Positions 44,804 through 53,625 of a DNA stretch of 64,000 bases are shown here, in pieces. Below the pieces are notes generated by a model. That model saw nothing but the letters and a program-made list of their open reading frames with translations. It had not been told where the DNA came from and did no database searches. Numbering within the stretch: the stretch's first letter is position 1; the number at the start of each line of letters is the position of its first letter. Made by a program: the position numbers and the translations under genes. The stretch comes from UBA4055 sp964648295 (GTDB lineage: Bacteria; UBA4055). The stretch spans positions 62,001 to 126,000 of the forward strand of contig CAZYNH010000001.1 of assembly GCA_964648295.1 (NCBI GenBank). Reading direction: 5' to 3'.

Positions 44804-45234
44804 TGTACAGAATAAAGGTAAAAAGAATATCAGTGAGCGCGATCCTGCCCGAATACGCGCATCCGGGTGACGCGGGAATGGACCTTTTCTCGGCAGTTGA
44901 CAAAACATTAGAACCCGGCGGATCGGCTCTTATAGGTACAGGAATAAAAATCGAACTGCCGGAGAATACGGAGGCGCAGGTGAGGCCGAGAAGCGGGCTC
45001 GCTCTGAAGAACGGGATCACCGTTCTGAACACGCCCGGCACAATAGACGAAGGCTACCGCGGCGAGGTTGGCGTGATCCTGATAAATCATTCGAAAGTGG
45101 AATTTACAGTTAAGACGGGAATGAAGATAGCCCAGATGGTGATAGCGCCGGTCGTGCGGGCACAGATAGAAGAGGTTGAAGAGCTCAGCGGAACGCGGAG
45201 GGGCGACGGAGGATTCGGGTCCACCGGGGTTTAG
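44803..45234 (+). CDS. dut: dUTP diphosphatase
   Basis: 143 residues, a trimeric dUTPase that converts dUTP to dUMP and diphosphate. All five motifs are visible: HPGDAGMDLFS, PRSGLALKNG, GTIDEGYRGEVGV, the KIAQMVI strand and the C-terminal RGDGGFGSTG that closes the active site. It is coupled to the Fur-family gene. Its stop overlaps the convergent aroD stop by 4 bases. Confidence 0.96.
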   Translation: MYRIKVKRISVSAILPEYAHPGDAGMDLFSAVDKTLEPGGSALIGTGIKIELPENTEAQVRPRSGLALKNGITVLNTPGTIDEGYRGEVGVILINHSKVEFTVKTGMKIAQMVIAPVVRAQIEEVEELSGTRRGDGGFGSTGV

Positions 45235-45872
45235 CCGTAAATGATCTTGATAATTTTATCCATATCTTTATAGTCTGAATACGGCAGCTGTCCCGGCGCC
45301 GTCGGATTTCCGTCATCAGGATAGGCGTAAACGATCGGGCAACCGTAAAAATAAGCCCTCAGCCTTCCTTTTTTACCTTCTTCGCCCATTGTCACAGGGA
45401 TCAGATTATCTTTCTTTTTCATCAGCTCCAGCACTCTTAAAGATTCTTCTTCACTGCTTACAGCGACCGCGATCTTGATAAGATCGGGAGAATACGATTC
45501 AGCTTCATCGATAAGCCCGTTGAGATGATCTTCACCGGGTGCCGAAACAAAATCATGATGCGATAACATCACCATCTTTTCATTCTTCCGTGCGACCGCG
45601 ATCACCTGCCTTATCATATCGGATGTGTTGTCGAGGCTGTAATCGACTATATCCGCGCCCAGTTCGAGCGATCTTATCGTGTAATCGAATGCCTTATGCG
45701 GATCGGAAATATCCCTGTAAGTACAGATAGTGCACACGGATCTTGATATTAGAAGTCCTATGTCGTCGAGATCAGGTTTTATCAGATCAAGCCGCAGCTC
45801 GACATTTTTATATATTCCGGCTAACTCCACACACCTGTCAATATCGGGATCGGATAAGCTAACGAAAATCAT
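45231..45872 (-). CDS. aroD: Type I 3-dehydroquinate dehydratase
   Basis: 213 residues. It dehydrates 3-dehydroquinate to 3-dehydroshikimate in the shikimate pathway through a Schiff base. The catalytic lysine lies in DLIKIAVAV and the histidine in MLSHHDF; VELRLDLI is the usual N-terminal strand. GGAGGAG precedes the ATG. It overlaps aroB by 14 bases, so the two consecutive steps are translationally coupled. Confidence 0.92.
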   Translation of the reverse strand: MIFVSLSDPDIDRCVELAGIYKNVELRLDLIKPDLDDIGLLISRSVCTICTYRDISDPHKAFDYTIRSLELGADIVDYSLDNTSDMIRQVIAVARKNEKMVMLSHHDFVSAPGEDHLNGLIDEAESYSPDLIKIAVAVSSEEESLRVLELMKKKDNLIPVTMGEEGKKGRLRAYFYGCPIVYAYPDDGNPTAPGQLPYSDYKDMDKIIKIIYG

Positions 45873-46869
45873 TTATCAGCTCCTCCATCTCACCGATCGC
45901 GGTCTTTCTGATAACGGGATCGCCAATTCTTTTTAGAAGCACAAAGTCTACATATCCTCCCGACTTTTTCTTGTCCTGCAGAATTGAATCGATCAGACGG
46001 GCGGCGGAAATTTCTGCGGGTATTGTTACAGGCAGTCTGTTCACCTTGAGGAGATCGGTTAAACGCTTCGCATCTTGTTCAGAAAGCCCGGTCAGCTTCC
46101 GCGACATCTTGCACGCGGCGGCCATGCCCGCGCTTACGGCTTCGCCGTGCCGCATCCGCGTGCGGTTCAATTCCAGCGCGTGCCCTATGGTATGCCCGAA
46201 ATTCAGTATCTTTCTCAAACCCTTCTCTTCGAAGTCGTTTTTCACAATAGAGTTCTTTATGCTTACAGTCTTCTTAATAATGGCTTTGAGCTTATTTTCG
46301 GGCATTTCGGACAAAATTTTATTCTCCAGCCGGCCGAAGAACGCGCTGTCATATATTGCGGCGGTCTTGATTATCTCTGCGGCACCGTTGTTGAAATTCT
46401 TTTCGTCAAGCGTGCGCAGGAAAGCCGTGTCGATGACTATCCTGTCAGGCTGTCTGAATGTGCCGGCGAGATTTTTGAACCCGTCAGCGTTTACGCCGTT
46501 CTTGCCGCCGATGGCCGCGTCAGCCTGAGCCAGAAGAGTGGTCGGAACAAGGACAAGTCCTGTTCCGCGCTTGAATGTGGCCGCCGCAAAACCTGCGGTG
46601 TCGCATACGACTCCGCCCCCTACAGCCACGATCACGCTTTTCCTGTCGCACCCGAACCGTATGAGCTCCGAATATATTCTGCCTACAGTCCTCAGATTCT
46701 TGCTTCTTTCCCCGACCGGCAGCGTTATCACTCTCGCTTTCCCGAAGAGCTTTTCCTTATACAGCCTCATCACATTCAGATCAGTAATTACGACGGAATC
46801 TTTCTCTCTTAACAGAATATCAAGTTCCCTTTTTGCGTCCGAGAATATGAGCCGGTCATTATGAGCCAT
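45859..46869 (-). CDS. aroB: 3-dehydroquinate synthase
   Basis: 336 residues. It cyclises DAHP to 3-dehydroquinate using NAD+ and a divalent metal. Visible motifs: the NAD-binding VAVGGGVVCDTAGFAA, the TTLLAQADAAIGGKNGVN segment, and the metal-ligand region LNFGHTIGHALE. AAGGTAAT precedes the ATG. First gene of the aroB-aroD pair; other shikimate genes are not nearby. Confidence 0.95.
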   Translation of the reverse strand: MAHNDRLIFSDAKRELDILLREKDSVVITDLNVMRLYKEKLFGKARVITLPVGERSKNLRTVGRIYSELIRFGCDRKSVIVAVGGGVVCDTAGFAAATFKRGTGLVLVPTTLLAQADAAIGGKNGVNADGFKNLAGTFRQPDRIVIDTAFLRTLDEKNFNNGAAEIIKTAAIYDSAFFGRLENKILSEMPENKLKAIIKKTVSIKNSIVKNDFEEKGLRKILNFGHTIGHALELNRTRMRHGEAVSAGMAAACKMSRKLTGLSEQDAKRLTDLLKVNRLPVTIPAEISAARLIDSILQDKKKSGGYVDFVLLKRIGDPVIRKTAIGEMEELINDFR

Positions 46870-46930
46870 TTATTACCTTGTAATTTTTCTCTTCATTGCA
46901 TAAATTTAACAAAATTTTGAGGATATCAAA

Positions 46931-47377
46931 ATGAATAATGATAAAAAACCGGTATATTTGTTCGTCCAGAACACATTAAAAGACGATCCGCGCACTTTTT
47001 TCAAGGGCGTTCTTGCCGTTCTTCTTGTTAATATTTTCATATACTATATGTTTAGTCCCACTTTTGGAATGATAGCTCTTATTCTGACAATATTGTCCCT
47101 GACGGAAATATTTTTCACCTTCAAATACTCTCTTTATGAGAAAGGAATAATCGTCGACCGTTTTTTTTATAAGGTAAAACACGAGTATTCATATTATAAA
47201 AAGATCTATGACGACAGGAACGGGATTTTTCTTTCTCCATACAGGTATAAAACGCGAATGGATTCTTTCAGAGGCATCTTGCTCAGGATACCGAAGGACA
47301 GGAAAGGCGAAGTGATCGCTTTTCTAAGATCGAAGATCGAGCCGGGACAGGTTCCCGAAACAAAAGAGGCGGAATAA
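46931..47377 (+). CDS. Small membrane protein with cytoplasmic tail
   Basis: 148 residues: two adjacent membrane helices (about 22-39 and 43-62) and a basic C-terminal domain (70-148) predicted to fold like a small PH-like beta domain (EKGIIVDRFFYKVKHEYSYY). GAGGAT precedes the ATG. Divergent from aroB; its end forms half of a terminator hairpin. The function is unknown. Confidence 0.7.
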   Translation: MNNDKKPVYLFVQNTLKDDPRTFFKGVLAVLLVNIFIYYMFSPTFGMIALILTILSLTEIFFTFKYSLYEKGIIVDRFFYKVKHEYSYYKKIYDDRNGIFLSPYRYKTRMDSFRGILLRIPKDRKGEVIAFLRSKIEPGQVPETKEAE

Positions 47378-47389
47378 ACCGCCTCTTTT
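47362..47389. terminator. Bidirectional terminator
   Basis: The 11-bp stem AAAAGAGGCGG pairs with CCGCCTCTTTT around AATAAA. It lies between the convergent membrane-protein and pckA genes and includes the stop codon of the former. Confidence 0.88.
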
Positions 47390-47415
47390 CAAATATAGAA
47401 CACAACATATTCCTA

Positions 47416-49005
47416 CTACAGCTGCGGGCCTGCTTTCTTCAGAGCTTTAGCTGCCGGATTGTCGCAGTACTGCTCGAAATTCTTGATATATTTCACGGCC
47501 AGAGCCTTAGCCTTGGTCTCCCATTCGCCTTTTTTCTTATAAGTGTCTCTCGGGTCCAAAATGCCTTCGGAAACATTTTTCAGTTTCTCCGGGACAGTCA
47601 GATTAAGGATCGGTATCTGCTTTGTTTTAGCTTTTCTTATCGAACCGTTGATTATTGCGTCAATTATAGCGCGCGTGTCCTTAATAGATATCCTTTTCCC
47701 GGTGCCGTTCCAGCCTGTATTGACGAGATAAGCCGTGGCTTTATGCTCATCCATTTTCTTCACCAGCGCTTTGGCGTATACCGTCGGGTGAAGGCTTAGG
47801 AACGCCTCACCGAAAGCCGGGGAGAAAGAAGGAACAGGTTCGATTATCCCGAGTTCTGTACCTGCAAGCTTTGAAGTGTAGCCGCAGAGGAAGTGATATT
47901 GAGCCTGATCTCTGTCGAGAATTGATACGGGCGGCAGAACCCCGAAAGCGTCGGCGGAGAGGTAGATCACTTTTTTCGCATGTCCCGCTTTGGATGGAAG
48001 AACGATCTTGGTTATATGGTAGATCGGATATGAAACTCTTGTATTTTCTGTCACAGAACCGTCTGAAAAATCTACCGAGCCGTCTTTTTTTACTGTAACA
48101 TTCTCAAGCAAAGCGTCTCTTTTTATCGCTCTCCAGATATCCGGCTCGTTCTCTTCTTTAAGGTTTATAGTTTTTGCATAACAGCCGCCTTCGTAATTGA
48201 ACACGCCGTGATCGTCCCAGCCGTGCTCGTCATCGCCGATAAGGTATCTTTTCGGGTCGGCCGAAAGGGTGGTCTTTCCCGTGCCTGACAGTCCGAAGAA
48301 TACAGCCACATCGCCCTTTTCTCCCACATTCGCCGAGCAGTGCATCGAGGCTACGCCGCGCAGTGGAAGGTAGTAGTTCATCATGGCGAAAATGCCCTTT
48401 TTCATCTCCCCGCCGTACCAGGTCCCGCCGATTATCTGCATTCTTTCGGTCAGATTGAAAAGAACGAAGACCTCAGTGCGCAGCTTGTGTTCCTTCCAGT
48501 TCAGGTTCACCGCTTTTGAAGCGTTTATTGAAACGAAATCGGGTTCTCCGTAGTTCTCGAGTTCATATTTCGAAGGCCTGATGAACATGTTGGTCACAAA
48601 ATGAGCCTGCCACGCGACCTCGGTTATAAAACGGACTTTCAGCCTTGTATCAGGGTTCGTTCCGCAAAAAGTGTCCACTACATACAAAGGCTTGCCGGAA
48701 AGCTGGTTCTGAGCCACGCCTTTGAGCTCTTTCCATATCTTTTCCGAGACCGGAACATTTATATTCCCGTCCCACCATATCGTGTCCTTCGTGGTCTTGT
48801 CCATGACGATGTATCTGTCCTTTGGAGAGCGGCCCGTGAATTTGCCCGTCATGACCGCAACAGCTCCGGTGTCCGTTACAACGCCTTTCTCGAAGCCCTT
48901 GAGTTTCGGGTCTGTCTCGTGCCTGAAAAGAGTTTCGTAAGACGGGTTGTGAAATATCTGTTTCACACCCGTAATACCGTATTTTTTGAGATCCAGTTTA
49001 ATCAT
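47416..49005 (-). CDS. pckA: ATP-dependent phosphoenolpyruvate carboxykinase
   Basis: 529 residues. It interconverts oxaloacetate plus ATP with PEP plus CO2 and ADP; in fermenters it often works in the carboxylating direction. Visible: the kinase-1a P-loop GLSGTGKTTLSAD, metal-site GDDEHGWDD, substrate segment FTGRSPKDRYIV and the late NTGWNGTGKRI. Length and motifs match the ATP-type family. GGCGGGAAAA precedes the ATG. Likely a single-gene transcript. Confidence 0.97.
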   Translation of the reverse strand: MIKLDLKKYGITGVKQIFHNPSYETLFRHETDPKLKGFEKGVVTDTGAVAVMTGKFTGRSPKDRYIVMDKTTKDTIWWDGNINVPVSEKIWKELKGVAQNQLSGKPLYVVDTFCGTNPDTRLKVRFITEVAWQAHFVTNMFIRPSKYELENYGEPDFVSINASKAVNLNWKEHKLRTEVFVLFNLTERMQIIGGTWYGGEMKKGIFAMMNYYLPLRGVASMHCSANVGEKGDVAVFFGLSGTGKTTLSADPKRYLIGDDEHGWDDHGVFNYEGGCYAKTINLKEENEPDIWRAIKRDALLENVTVKKDGSVDFSDGSVTENTRVSYPIYHITKIVLPSKAGHAKKVIYLSADAFGVLPPVSILDRDQAQYHFLCGYTSKLAGTELGIIEPVPSFSPAFGEAFLSLHPTVYAKALVKKMDEHKATAYLVNTGWNGTGKRISIKDTRAIIDAIINGSIRKAKTKQIPILNLTVPEKLKNVSEGILDPRDTYKKKGEWETKAKALAVKYIKNFEQYCDNPAAKALKKAGPQL

Positions 49006-49127
49006 TTTTCCCGCCTATTTTAATTATAATTTATGAACAGGGTTTTAAATTTAAGCATTTAAACTTCTAAGTCAAAAAATATTTTTCCCAATATTTTACG
49101 GCAAAAAAAATGCAAAATCCGAATTTT

Positions 49128-49895
49128 TTAATACAGATCTCTTCTTCTGTCTGCTCTGCAGTCTATGAGCTTTCTGTAATTTTCTACATTCGATATATCA
49201 ATTTCAGCCGATCTGAACTCTTCCGTAAATCCGCATCCCGCCGCGAGAGTACCGTCTGGAGATATGACCATCGAATTTCCTCCGTAAGTAGGATTTTCTT
49301 CACGCTCCGAAGCTCTGTTCACTATCACAAAATAACACTGGTTCTCGATCGCTCTGGCGTAAGACAGTTTTATCATCGCGTCGACCCTTTTATACGGCCA
49401 TGTGGCTGGAACGATCATCAGATCCGCACCTTCGTTCCATAACTTCCTCTGACTTTCCGGAAACCTGATGTCGTAGCAGATGTTCAAGCCGATCCTCCAC
49501 CCGTCATAGCCGAAAACAGCGAGTTTGTTTCCCTGATCGAATATTTTATCCTCATCCATCAGCCTGAAAAGATGGACTTTGTCGTAAGTTGAAAGCACTT
49601 TGCCTTCATCATCTATAAAGAAAGCCCTGTTGTATATCTTTCCGTTTTCTTTGACCGGTGTTGTAAAAACGACGGCTGTACCGGTTTCTTTAGCGGTACC
49701 CGAGAACTCCATGACCACTTCCTGCCATTTCTCCGACCAGAATTCCATATTCTTTCTGTCATAACCCGGAATGAACATTTCAGGAAGAACGGCAATTCCT
49801 CCTCCTTCTACCGTCCTGAATCTATCCACTGCTTTGGAAAGATTACCTTCCGTGTCCTTTTCACTAACCGATATCTGAAGAAGATGTATTTTCAT
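49128..49895 (-). CDS. Nitrilase-superfamily amidase (omega-amidase-like)
   Basis: 255 residues with the catalytic Glu (VLPEMFIPGY), Lys (YDKVHLFRL) and Cys (NICYDIRFPE). The pattern and length fit the Nit2/omega-amidase branch, which hydrolyses 2-oxoglutaramate or 2-oxosuccinamate formed by glutamine or asparagine transaminases. That would suit an amino-acid fermenter. Monocistronic and cytoplasmic. Exact substrate is not provable from sequence. Confidence 0.88.
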   Translation of the reverse strand: MKIHLLQISVSEKDTEGNLSKAVDRFRTVEGGGIAVLPEMFIPGYDRKNMEFWSEKWQEVVMEFSGTAKETGTAVVFTTPVKENGKIYNRAFFIDDEGKVLSTYDKVHLFRLMDEDKIFDQGNKLAVFGYDGWRIGLNICYDIRFPESQRKLWNEGADLMIVPATWPYKRVDAMIKLSYARAIENQCYFVIVNRASEREENPTYGGNSMVISPDGTLAAGCGFTEEFRSAEIDISNVENYRKLIDCRADRRRDLY

Positions 49896-49990
49896 CTATA
49901 ACTCCTGTTTAATAACCAAACTGAAATATAAGTTCATGAGCTTAAAAATGGAAATAAAAAATATTCTGGAACTTTCATCTTCCGCCGGTT

Positions 49991-50069
49991 GTATAACGAT
50001 AGTAATAAGCACCAACAACTTCTCATAACTCCTCCTCCAGAAATTTAAGCCCCGACAAAAAGGGGCTTA
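49991..50069. repeat. Intergenic repeat upstream of buk, copy 1
   Basis: 79 bases that recur in the same orientation after ptb (52224-52299). The shared parts are GTATAA..GTAA..GCAC, CATAACTCCTCCTCC, and a hairpin AAGCCCC/GGGGCTT whose loop holds A5. On the minus strand the element reads GGAGGAGGAGTTATG, a strong ribosome site plus ATG, but only a short dissimilar ORF follows. It could act as a terminator or mRNA-end hairpin. Confidence 0.75.
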
Positions 50070-50167
50070 TTTCATTCTCATAAAAAATTTACTTAAAAAT
50101 TCAGATTGCTAAAATACGCCGGCAGGTTTACTTTACAGCCAATATTAAGGCATGGGAGTGTGTCATT

Positions 50168-51280
50168 ATGTCAGTTAAAAAGATAATTTTTTCAGTAAAT
50201 CCCGGGGCGACGACGACTAAATGCTCGCTTTATGAAGTTCATGGAAAAACAGTGAAAGAGGTTGTTTCCGAAACGATAGAACACCCGACGGATAAGATAA
50301 AATCGTTCGATTCTATCGCGGCTCAGGTTGATTACAGGGATGACCTTGTGAAAAATTTCATTAAAAAGAACCTTCCGAAAAATTCGGAAGTGATCGCCTG
50401 CGCGGGCAGGGGCGGGATGCTGACCCCGGTTCCCAGCGGCGTGATTCTGGTCAACGAGGAACTGGTTGAATTTTCACTTTTCACGCCGGTCTATCAGCAC
50501 GCATCCAATCTCGGGGCCGCTCTTGCCTTCAGGATGTCGAAAATATATAACTGTCCCGCCTACATCTCTGACCCGGTGGCCGTTGACGAACTCCCCGAGA
50601 TAGCACGAATTTCGGGCTCGCCCCTGTTCCCGCGCTTCAGTTTCGTTCACGCGCTGAATGTGAGGGCGACCGTCAGGCACCTGTCGAAAAGACTCAAGAA
50701 ACCTTTCAATAAAATGAGGTGCGTGGTCGCCCACCTGGGTGCCGGCTTTTCCATAGCCGCCTTCGACAGAGGCCGCATCGTTGACAACGACAACAGGATG
50801 GAGTCAGCGCCTTTCACGCCCGAACGGGCCGGCGGCGTTCCGCCTATCCCGCTTATCAATGCATGTTTCTCAGGCGAATATACAAAAGCGGAACTGATGA
50901 AGAAGCTCTACGGAGAAGGCGGAATGTACGCATACCTCGGCACGAAAGATGTCAGGGAGGTACTCGCTAGAATAAAAGACGGCGACAGAAAAGCCAAACT
51001 CGTTCTGGATGCCATGATCTACCAGATATGCAAAGACATTGCCGCTATGGGATCGGTTATAGATTTCGATATTGACGGACTGATCATAACCGGCGGGATC
51101 GCGCAGAGCGACTATATCTGTAAACAGATCAAAAAGCGTGTGGGCCGTGCCATGAAGATTTTCCTCTATCCCGGAAGCTCCGAAAATGAAGCCCTCGCAG
51201 AAAATGCGCTCAGAGTACTCAACAACGAAGAAAAATATCTCACATGGCCTGTTAAATTAAAAACAAAGAGCATACTATGA
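50168..51280 (+). CDS. buk: Butyrate kinase
   Basis: 370 residues of the acetokinase (ASKHA) family. It converts butyryl- or branched acyl-phosphate plus ADP to the acid plus ATP. Visible are the N-terminal phosphate loop NPGATTTKCSLYE, AHLGAGFSIAAF and the GGIAQSDYI segment. A GGGAGTG stretch precedes the ATG. It overlaps ptb by 4 bases. With the 2-oxoacid oxidoreductase next door, isobutyrate, isovalerate or 2-methylbutyrate from branched-chain amino acids are likely products. Confidence 0.94.
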   Translation: MSVKKIIFSVNPGATTTKCSLYEVHGKTVKEVVSETIEHPTDKIKSFDSIAAQVDYRDDLVKNFIKKNLPKNSEVIACAGRGGMLTPVPSGVILVNEELVEFSLFTPVYQHASNLGAALAFRMSKIYNCPAYISDPVAVDELPEIARISGSPLFPRFSFVHALNVRATVRHLSKRLKKPFNKMRCVVAHLGAGFSIAAFDRGRIVDNDNRMESAPFTPERAGGVPPIPLINACFSGEYTKAELMKKLYGEGGMYAYLGTKDVREVLARIKDGDRKAKLVLDAMIYQICKDIAAMGSVIDFDIDGLIITGGIAQSDYICKQIKKRVGRAMKIFLYPGSSENEALAENALRVLNNEEKYLTWPVKLKTKSIL

Positions 51281-52188
51281 TAACTACATTCAAACAGCTG
51301 GAGGAAAGAGTAAAAAGCCTTCCTCCCGCAACCATCGTCATAGCCGCCGCGGAAGATAAAAAGAACGCGGGTCTCGCAAGGCTAGCGCGAGAAAAAGGTT
51401 TTATAAAAAAAGCCATCCTGACCGGAAACTCGGATCAGATCAAAGCTATTCTTAACGAAATAAACGAACCTCTTGATTTTTATGAGATAATAGACTGCCC
51501 GGACGACAGGACAGCGGCTATTGAGGCTGTAAAAGCTGTCAGAGAAGGAAGGGCGCAGATACTTGTTAAGGGAAGGCTTGAGACGGTATATTACCTGAAA
51601 GCGATACTCGATAAGGAAAATGGAGTAGCCGCATCGAAAGTTCTGTCCAATCTGACCATGCTCGAAATGCCGTCATATCCCAAATTCATCTGCGTTACGG
51701 ATAACGCGATAATCCCGCTGCCCACGCTCGAAGAAAAAAAGCTCATAGCATTAAATGTTGCTCCGCTGATGAAGGCGATCGAGGTTGAAAATCCTAAAGT
51801 GGCAGCCCTTTCCGCGCTTGAAGTTGTAAACCCGAAGGTGCCGTCAACCGTTGACGCCGATGCCCTTCAGACCATGAGCAGGAACGGAGAGATGGGCAAT
51901 TTTATAGTCGAGGGCCCGATAGCTTATGATATCGCCATAAGTAAAGAGGCATCGGCAGGCAAGAAACATGTTTCTGAGGTTGCCGGCGAACCGGATATTC
52001 TGCTCATGCCGAACCTTGAAGCCGCCAATATACTGACAAAAGCCTATAAATTCCACGCGCAGGCAAATTCAGGCGGACTCGTTATGGGCGCTAAAGTTCC
52101 CGTGGTGCTCAATTCAAGGTCTGATGATGCGGAAAGAAGGCTCAATTCGCTCATGATGGCTATGGCGATCCACTCGGTTTCTAAATAG
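51277..52188 (+). CDS. ptb: Phosphate butyryltransferase
   Basis: 303 residues of the phosphotransacetylase/phosphotransbutyrylase family. It swaps CoA for phosphate on butyryl-CoA or related acyl-CoAs, giving the substrate of Buk. Motifs include ILVKGRLETVYYLKAIL, the GNFIVEGPIAYDIAIS segment and a C-terminal GGLVMGAKVPVVLNSRSD. The ATG overlaps the buk stop, so the two are made together. It is followed by the second copy of the intergenic repeat. Confidence 0.94.
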   Translation: MITTFKQLEERVKSLPPATIVIAAAEDKKNAGLARLAREKGFIKKAILTGNSDQIKAILNEINEPLDFYEIIDCPDDRTAAIEAVKAVREGRAQILVKGRLETVYYLKAILDKENGVAASKVLSNLTMLEMPSYPKFICVTDNAIIPLPTLEEKKLIALNVAPLMKAIEVENPKVAALSALEVVNPKVPSTVDADALQTMSRNGEMGNFIVEGPIAYDIAISKEASAGKKHVSEVAGEPDILLMPNLEAANILTKAYKFHAQANSGGLVMGAKVPVVLNSRSDDAERRLNSLMMAMAIHSVSK

Positions 52189-52223
52189 TTTATATTTTGG
52201 GGAACCTTCTGATTAATCACATA

Positions 52224-52299
52224 GTATAAGAACCGTAACGAGCACAAAACTTCTTCATAACTCCTCCTCCAAAATTTAAGCCCCTCAAAAAGGGGCTTA
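52224..52299. repeat. Intergenic repeat downstream of ptb, copy 2
   Basis: 76 bases that match 49991-50069 in order and orientation: GTATAAGAACCGTAACGAGCAC, the CATAACTCCTCCTCC block (identical) and the AAGCCCC/GGGGCTT hairpin. It lies between the convergent ptb and oxidoreductase genes. Two copies bracket exactly the buk-ptb pair. Confidence 0.75.
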
Positions 52300-52338
52300 A
52301 GTCATTTCCGGAAATTTTTCCGGGTATTTAAACTGGTT

Positions 52339-53625
52339 CTATTTTTTCGGAACTTCCGCTTTTTTCAATACTTCCATATTGAATTTCGCTCCGATCTTGG
52401 AGTTTTGGATCACATCCTCAAAAGCCTCTGCCGGGAATACTCTGACATATTTTAAGAGAACATCCAGGGCGAGGAATATCGCTGATCTTGGAGTCGCGAG
52501 TTCTCTGAACTTATACTGGATCACTTCAACGCCCGGATCAACTGTAACAGGATTTAGCGAACTGTCTATAAATAGGATTCCTTTTGTCATCTTTGAAAGT
52601 TTGGCTTTTGCGTGATTTAACCCGTCGTTCGATGTTATGATGAATATATCGGGAGTCACGATGCCTGTATAAAGAATGTCTTTAGGCGAAAGGATCAGTT
52701 CGGCGGTTGAAAATCCGACCCCGACCGTAACGGGATAGCTTCCTTTTTTCGTGATATTCAGCCCCGATGCCACAGCAGCTTCAGCGAAAAGTTCCGCGGC
52801 AAGCTGAGCGCCTTCTCCGGCCGAACCGCTCAATACTATCTTGAGAGGTTTTTTCAGGCTGTTTTTATATTTGACCGGTATGGCTTTACAGTCATTGAAA
52901 AGCGATGATGTTATATTCCTGTCGTTCTGGGTATAAGGCGGTCTGATCTTTTCGGGGAAAAGCTTTATTTCCATACCGGAAGATTCGATGAAGTCAGTTA
53001 CTTTTTTACCGGTATTGAATTTTACGCCGTAGCTGGGGCATATTTCCATTACCTCTACCGATGAAAATCCCTGCACTTTGAAAGCCTGATAAAGCTCTTC
53101 CGAAAAATCGCCCATACCCACAAGCCTTCTTACATGCGACCCGCCCGCGTTTGAGAGCATGGAGCTTAAGTCATAATTCTGATACTGCTTTCCGTCGGGA
53201 TTGGTCTCTGTCTTAAAGCCGTGAGGAGTCAATCCGCTGGTCTGGCCGCCTGTCATTCCGTAAAGCATGTTGTTATGGATTATTACTGTCATGTTGACAT
53301 TCCTGACGGCGGCGTCAACAAGATGCTGAAGCCCTATGGTAGCTCCGCCGTCGCCAATGAAAACAATTACCTTTTTGTTCGGGTTCTCGATCCCCATCGC
53401 CGTTCCGGCGCCGAGAGCGCCTGACCTTCCGTGAAGCCCGTGAAAAGTGTGGACTTCCGATATTTTGTCGAGTATCCCGTGACAGCCGATGTCGGTCACA
53501 AAGATCACATCGTTCGGTTTAAAACCGAGTTTCTGGAGAGCTTTTTCCGTATTATTGGCGATCAGCTGGTGTCCGCAGCCTTTGCAGAATATAGACACAT
53601 CTGTTGAAATATATTTGTTTTCCAT
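52339..53625 (-). CDS. 2-Oxoacid:ferredoxin oxidoreductase, fused beta-gamma
   Basis: 428 residues. Residues 1-240 are the thiamine-diphosphate beta subunit (CGCGHQL-like start GCGHQLIANN, IGDGGATIG and NNMLYGMTGGQ). About 245-428 are the gamma subunit (IVLSGSAGEGAQLAAELFAEAA). Together with the alpha subunit upstream it decarboxylates a 2-oxoacid to an acyl-CoA and reduces ferredoxin. No ferredoxin domain is present in the protein, so the separate ferredoxin at 41585 may serve. Substrate could be 2-oxoisovalerate-type or 2-oxoglutarate; the buk-ptb neighbour favours branched-chain oxoacids. Confidence 0.9.
   Translation of the reverse strand: MENKYISTDVSIFCKGCGHQLIANNTEKALQKLGFKPNDVIFVTDIGCHGILDKISEVHTFHGLHGRSGALGAGTAMGIENPNKKVIVFIGDGGATIGLQHLVDAAVRNVNMTVIIHNNMLYGMTGGQTSGLTPHGFKTETNPDGKQYQNYDLSSMLSNAGGSHVRRLVGMGDFSEELYQAFKVQGFSSVEVMEICPSYGVKFNTGKKVTDFIESSGMEIKLFPEKIRPPYTQNDRNITSSLFNDCKAIPVKYKNSLKKPLKIVLSGSAGEGAQLAAELFAEAAVASGLNITKKGSYPVTVGVGFSTAELILSPKDILYTGIVTPDIFIITSNDGLNHAKAKLSKMTKGILFIDSSLNPVTVDPGVEVIQYKFRELATPRSAIFLALDVLLKYVRVFPAEAFEDVIQNSKIGAKFNMEVLKKAEVPKK

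Noticed and set aside
49930..50028. Short minus-strand ORF behind GGAGGAGGAGTTATG in the buk repeat
   Set aside because: The matching frame in the second repeat copy stops after 13 codons and the peptides are not similar, so it is probably not translated as a conserved gene.
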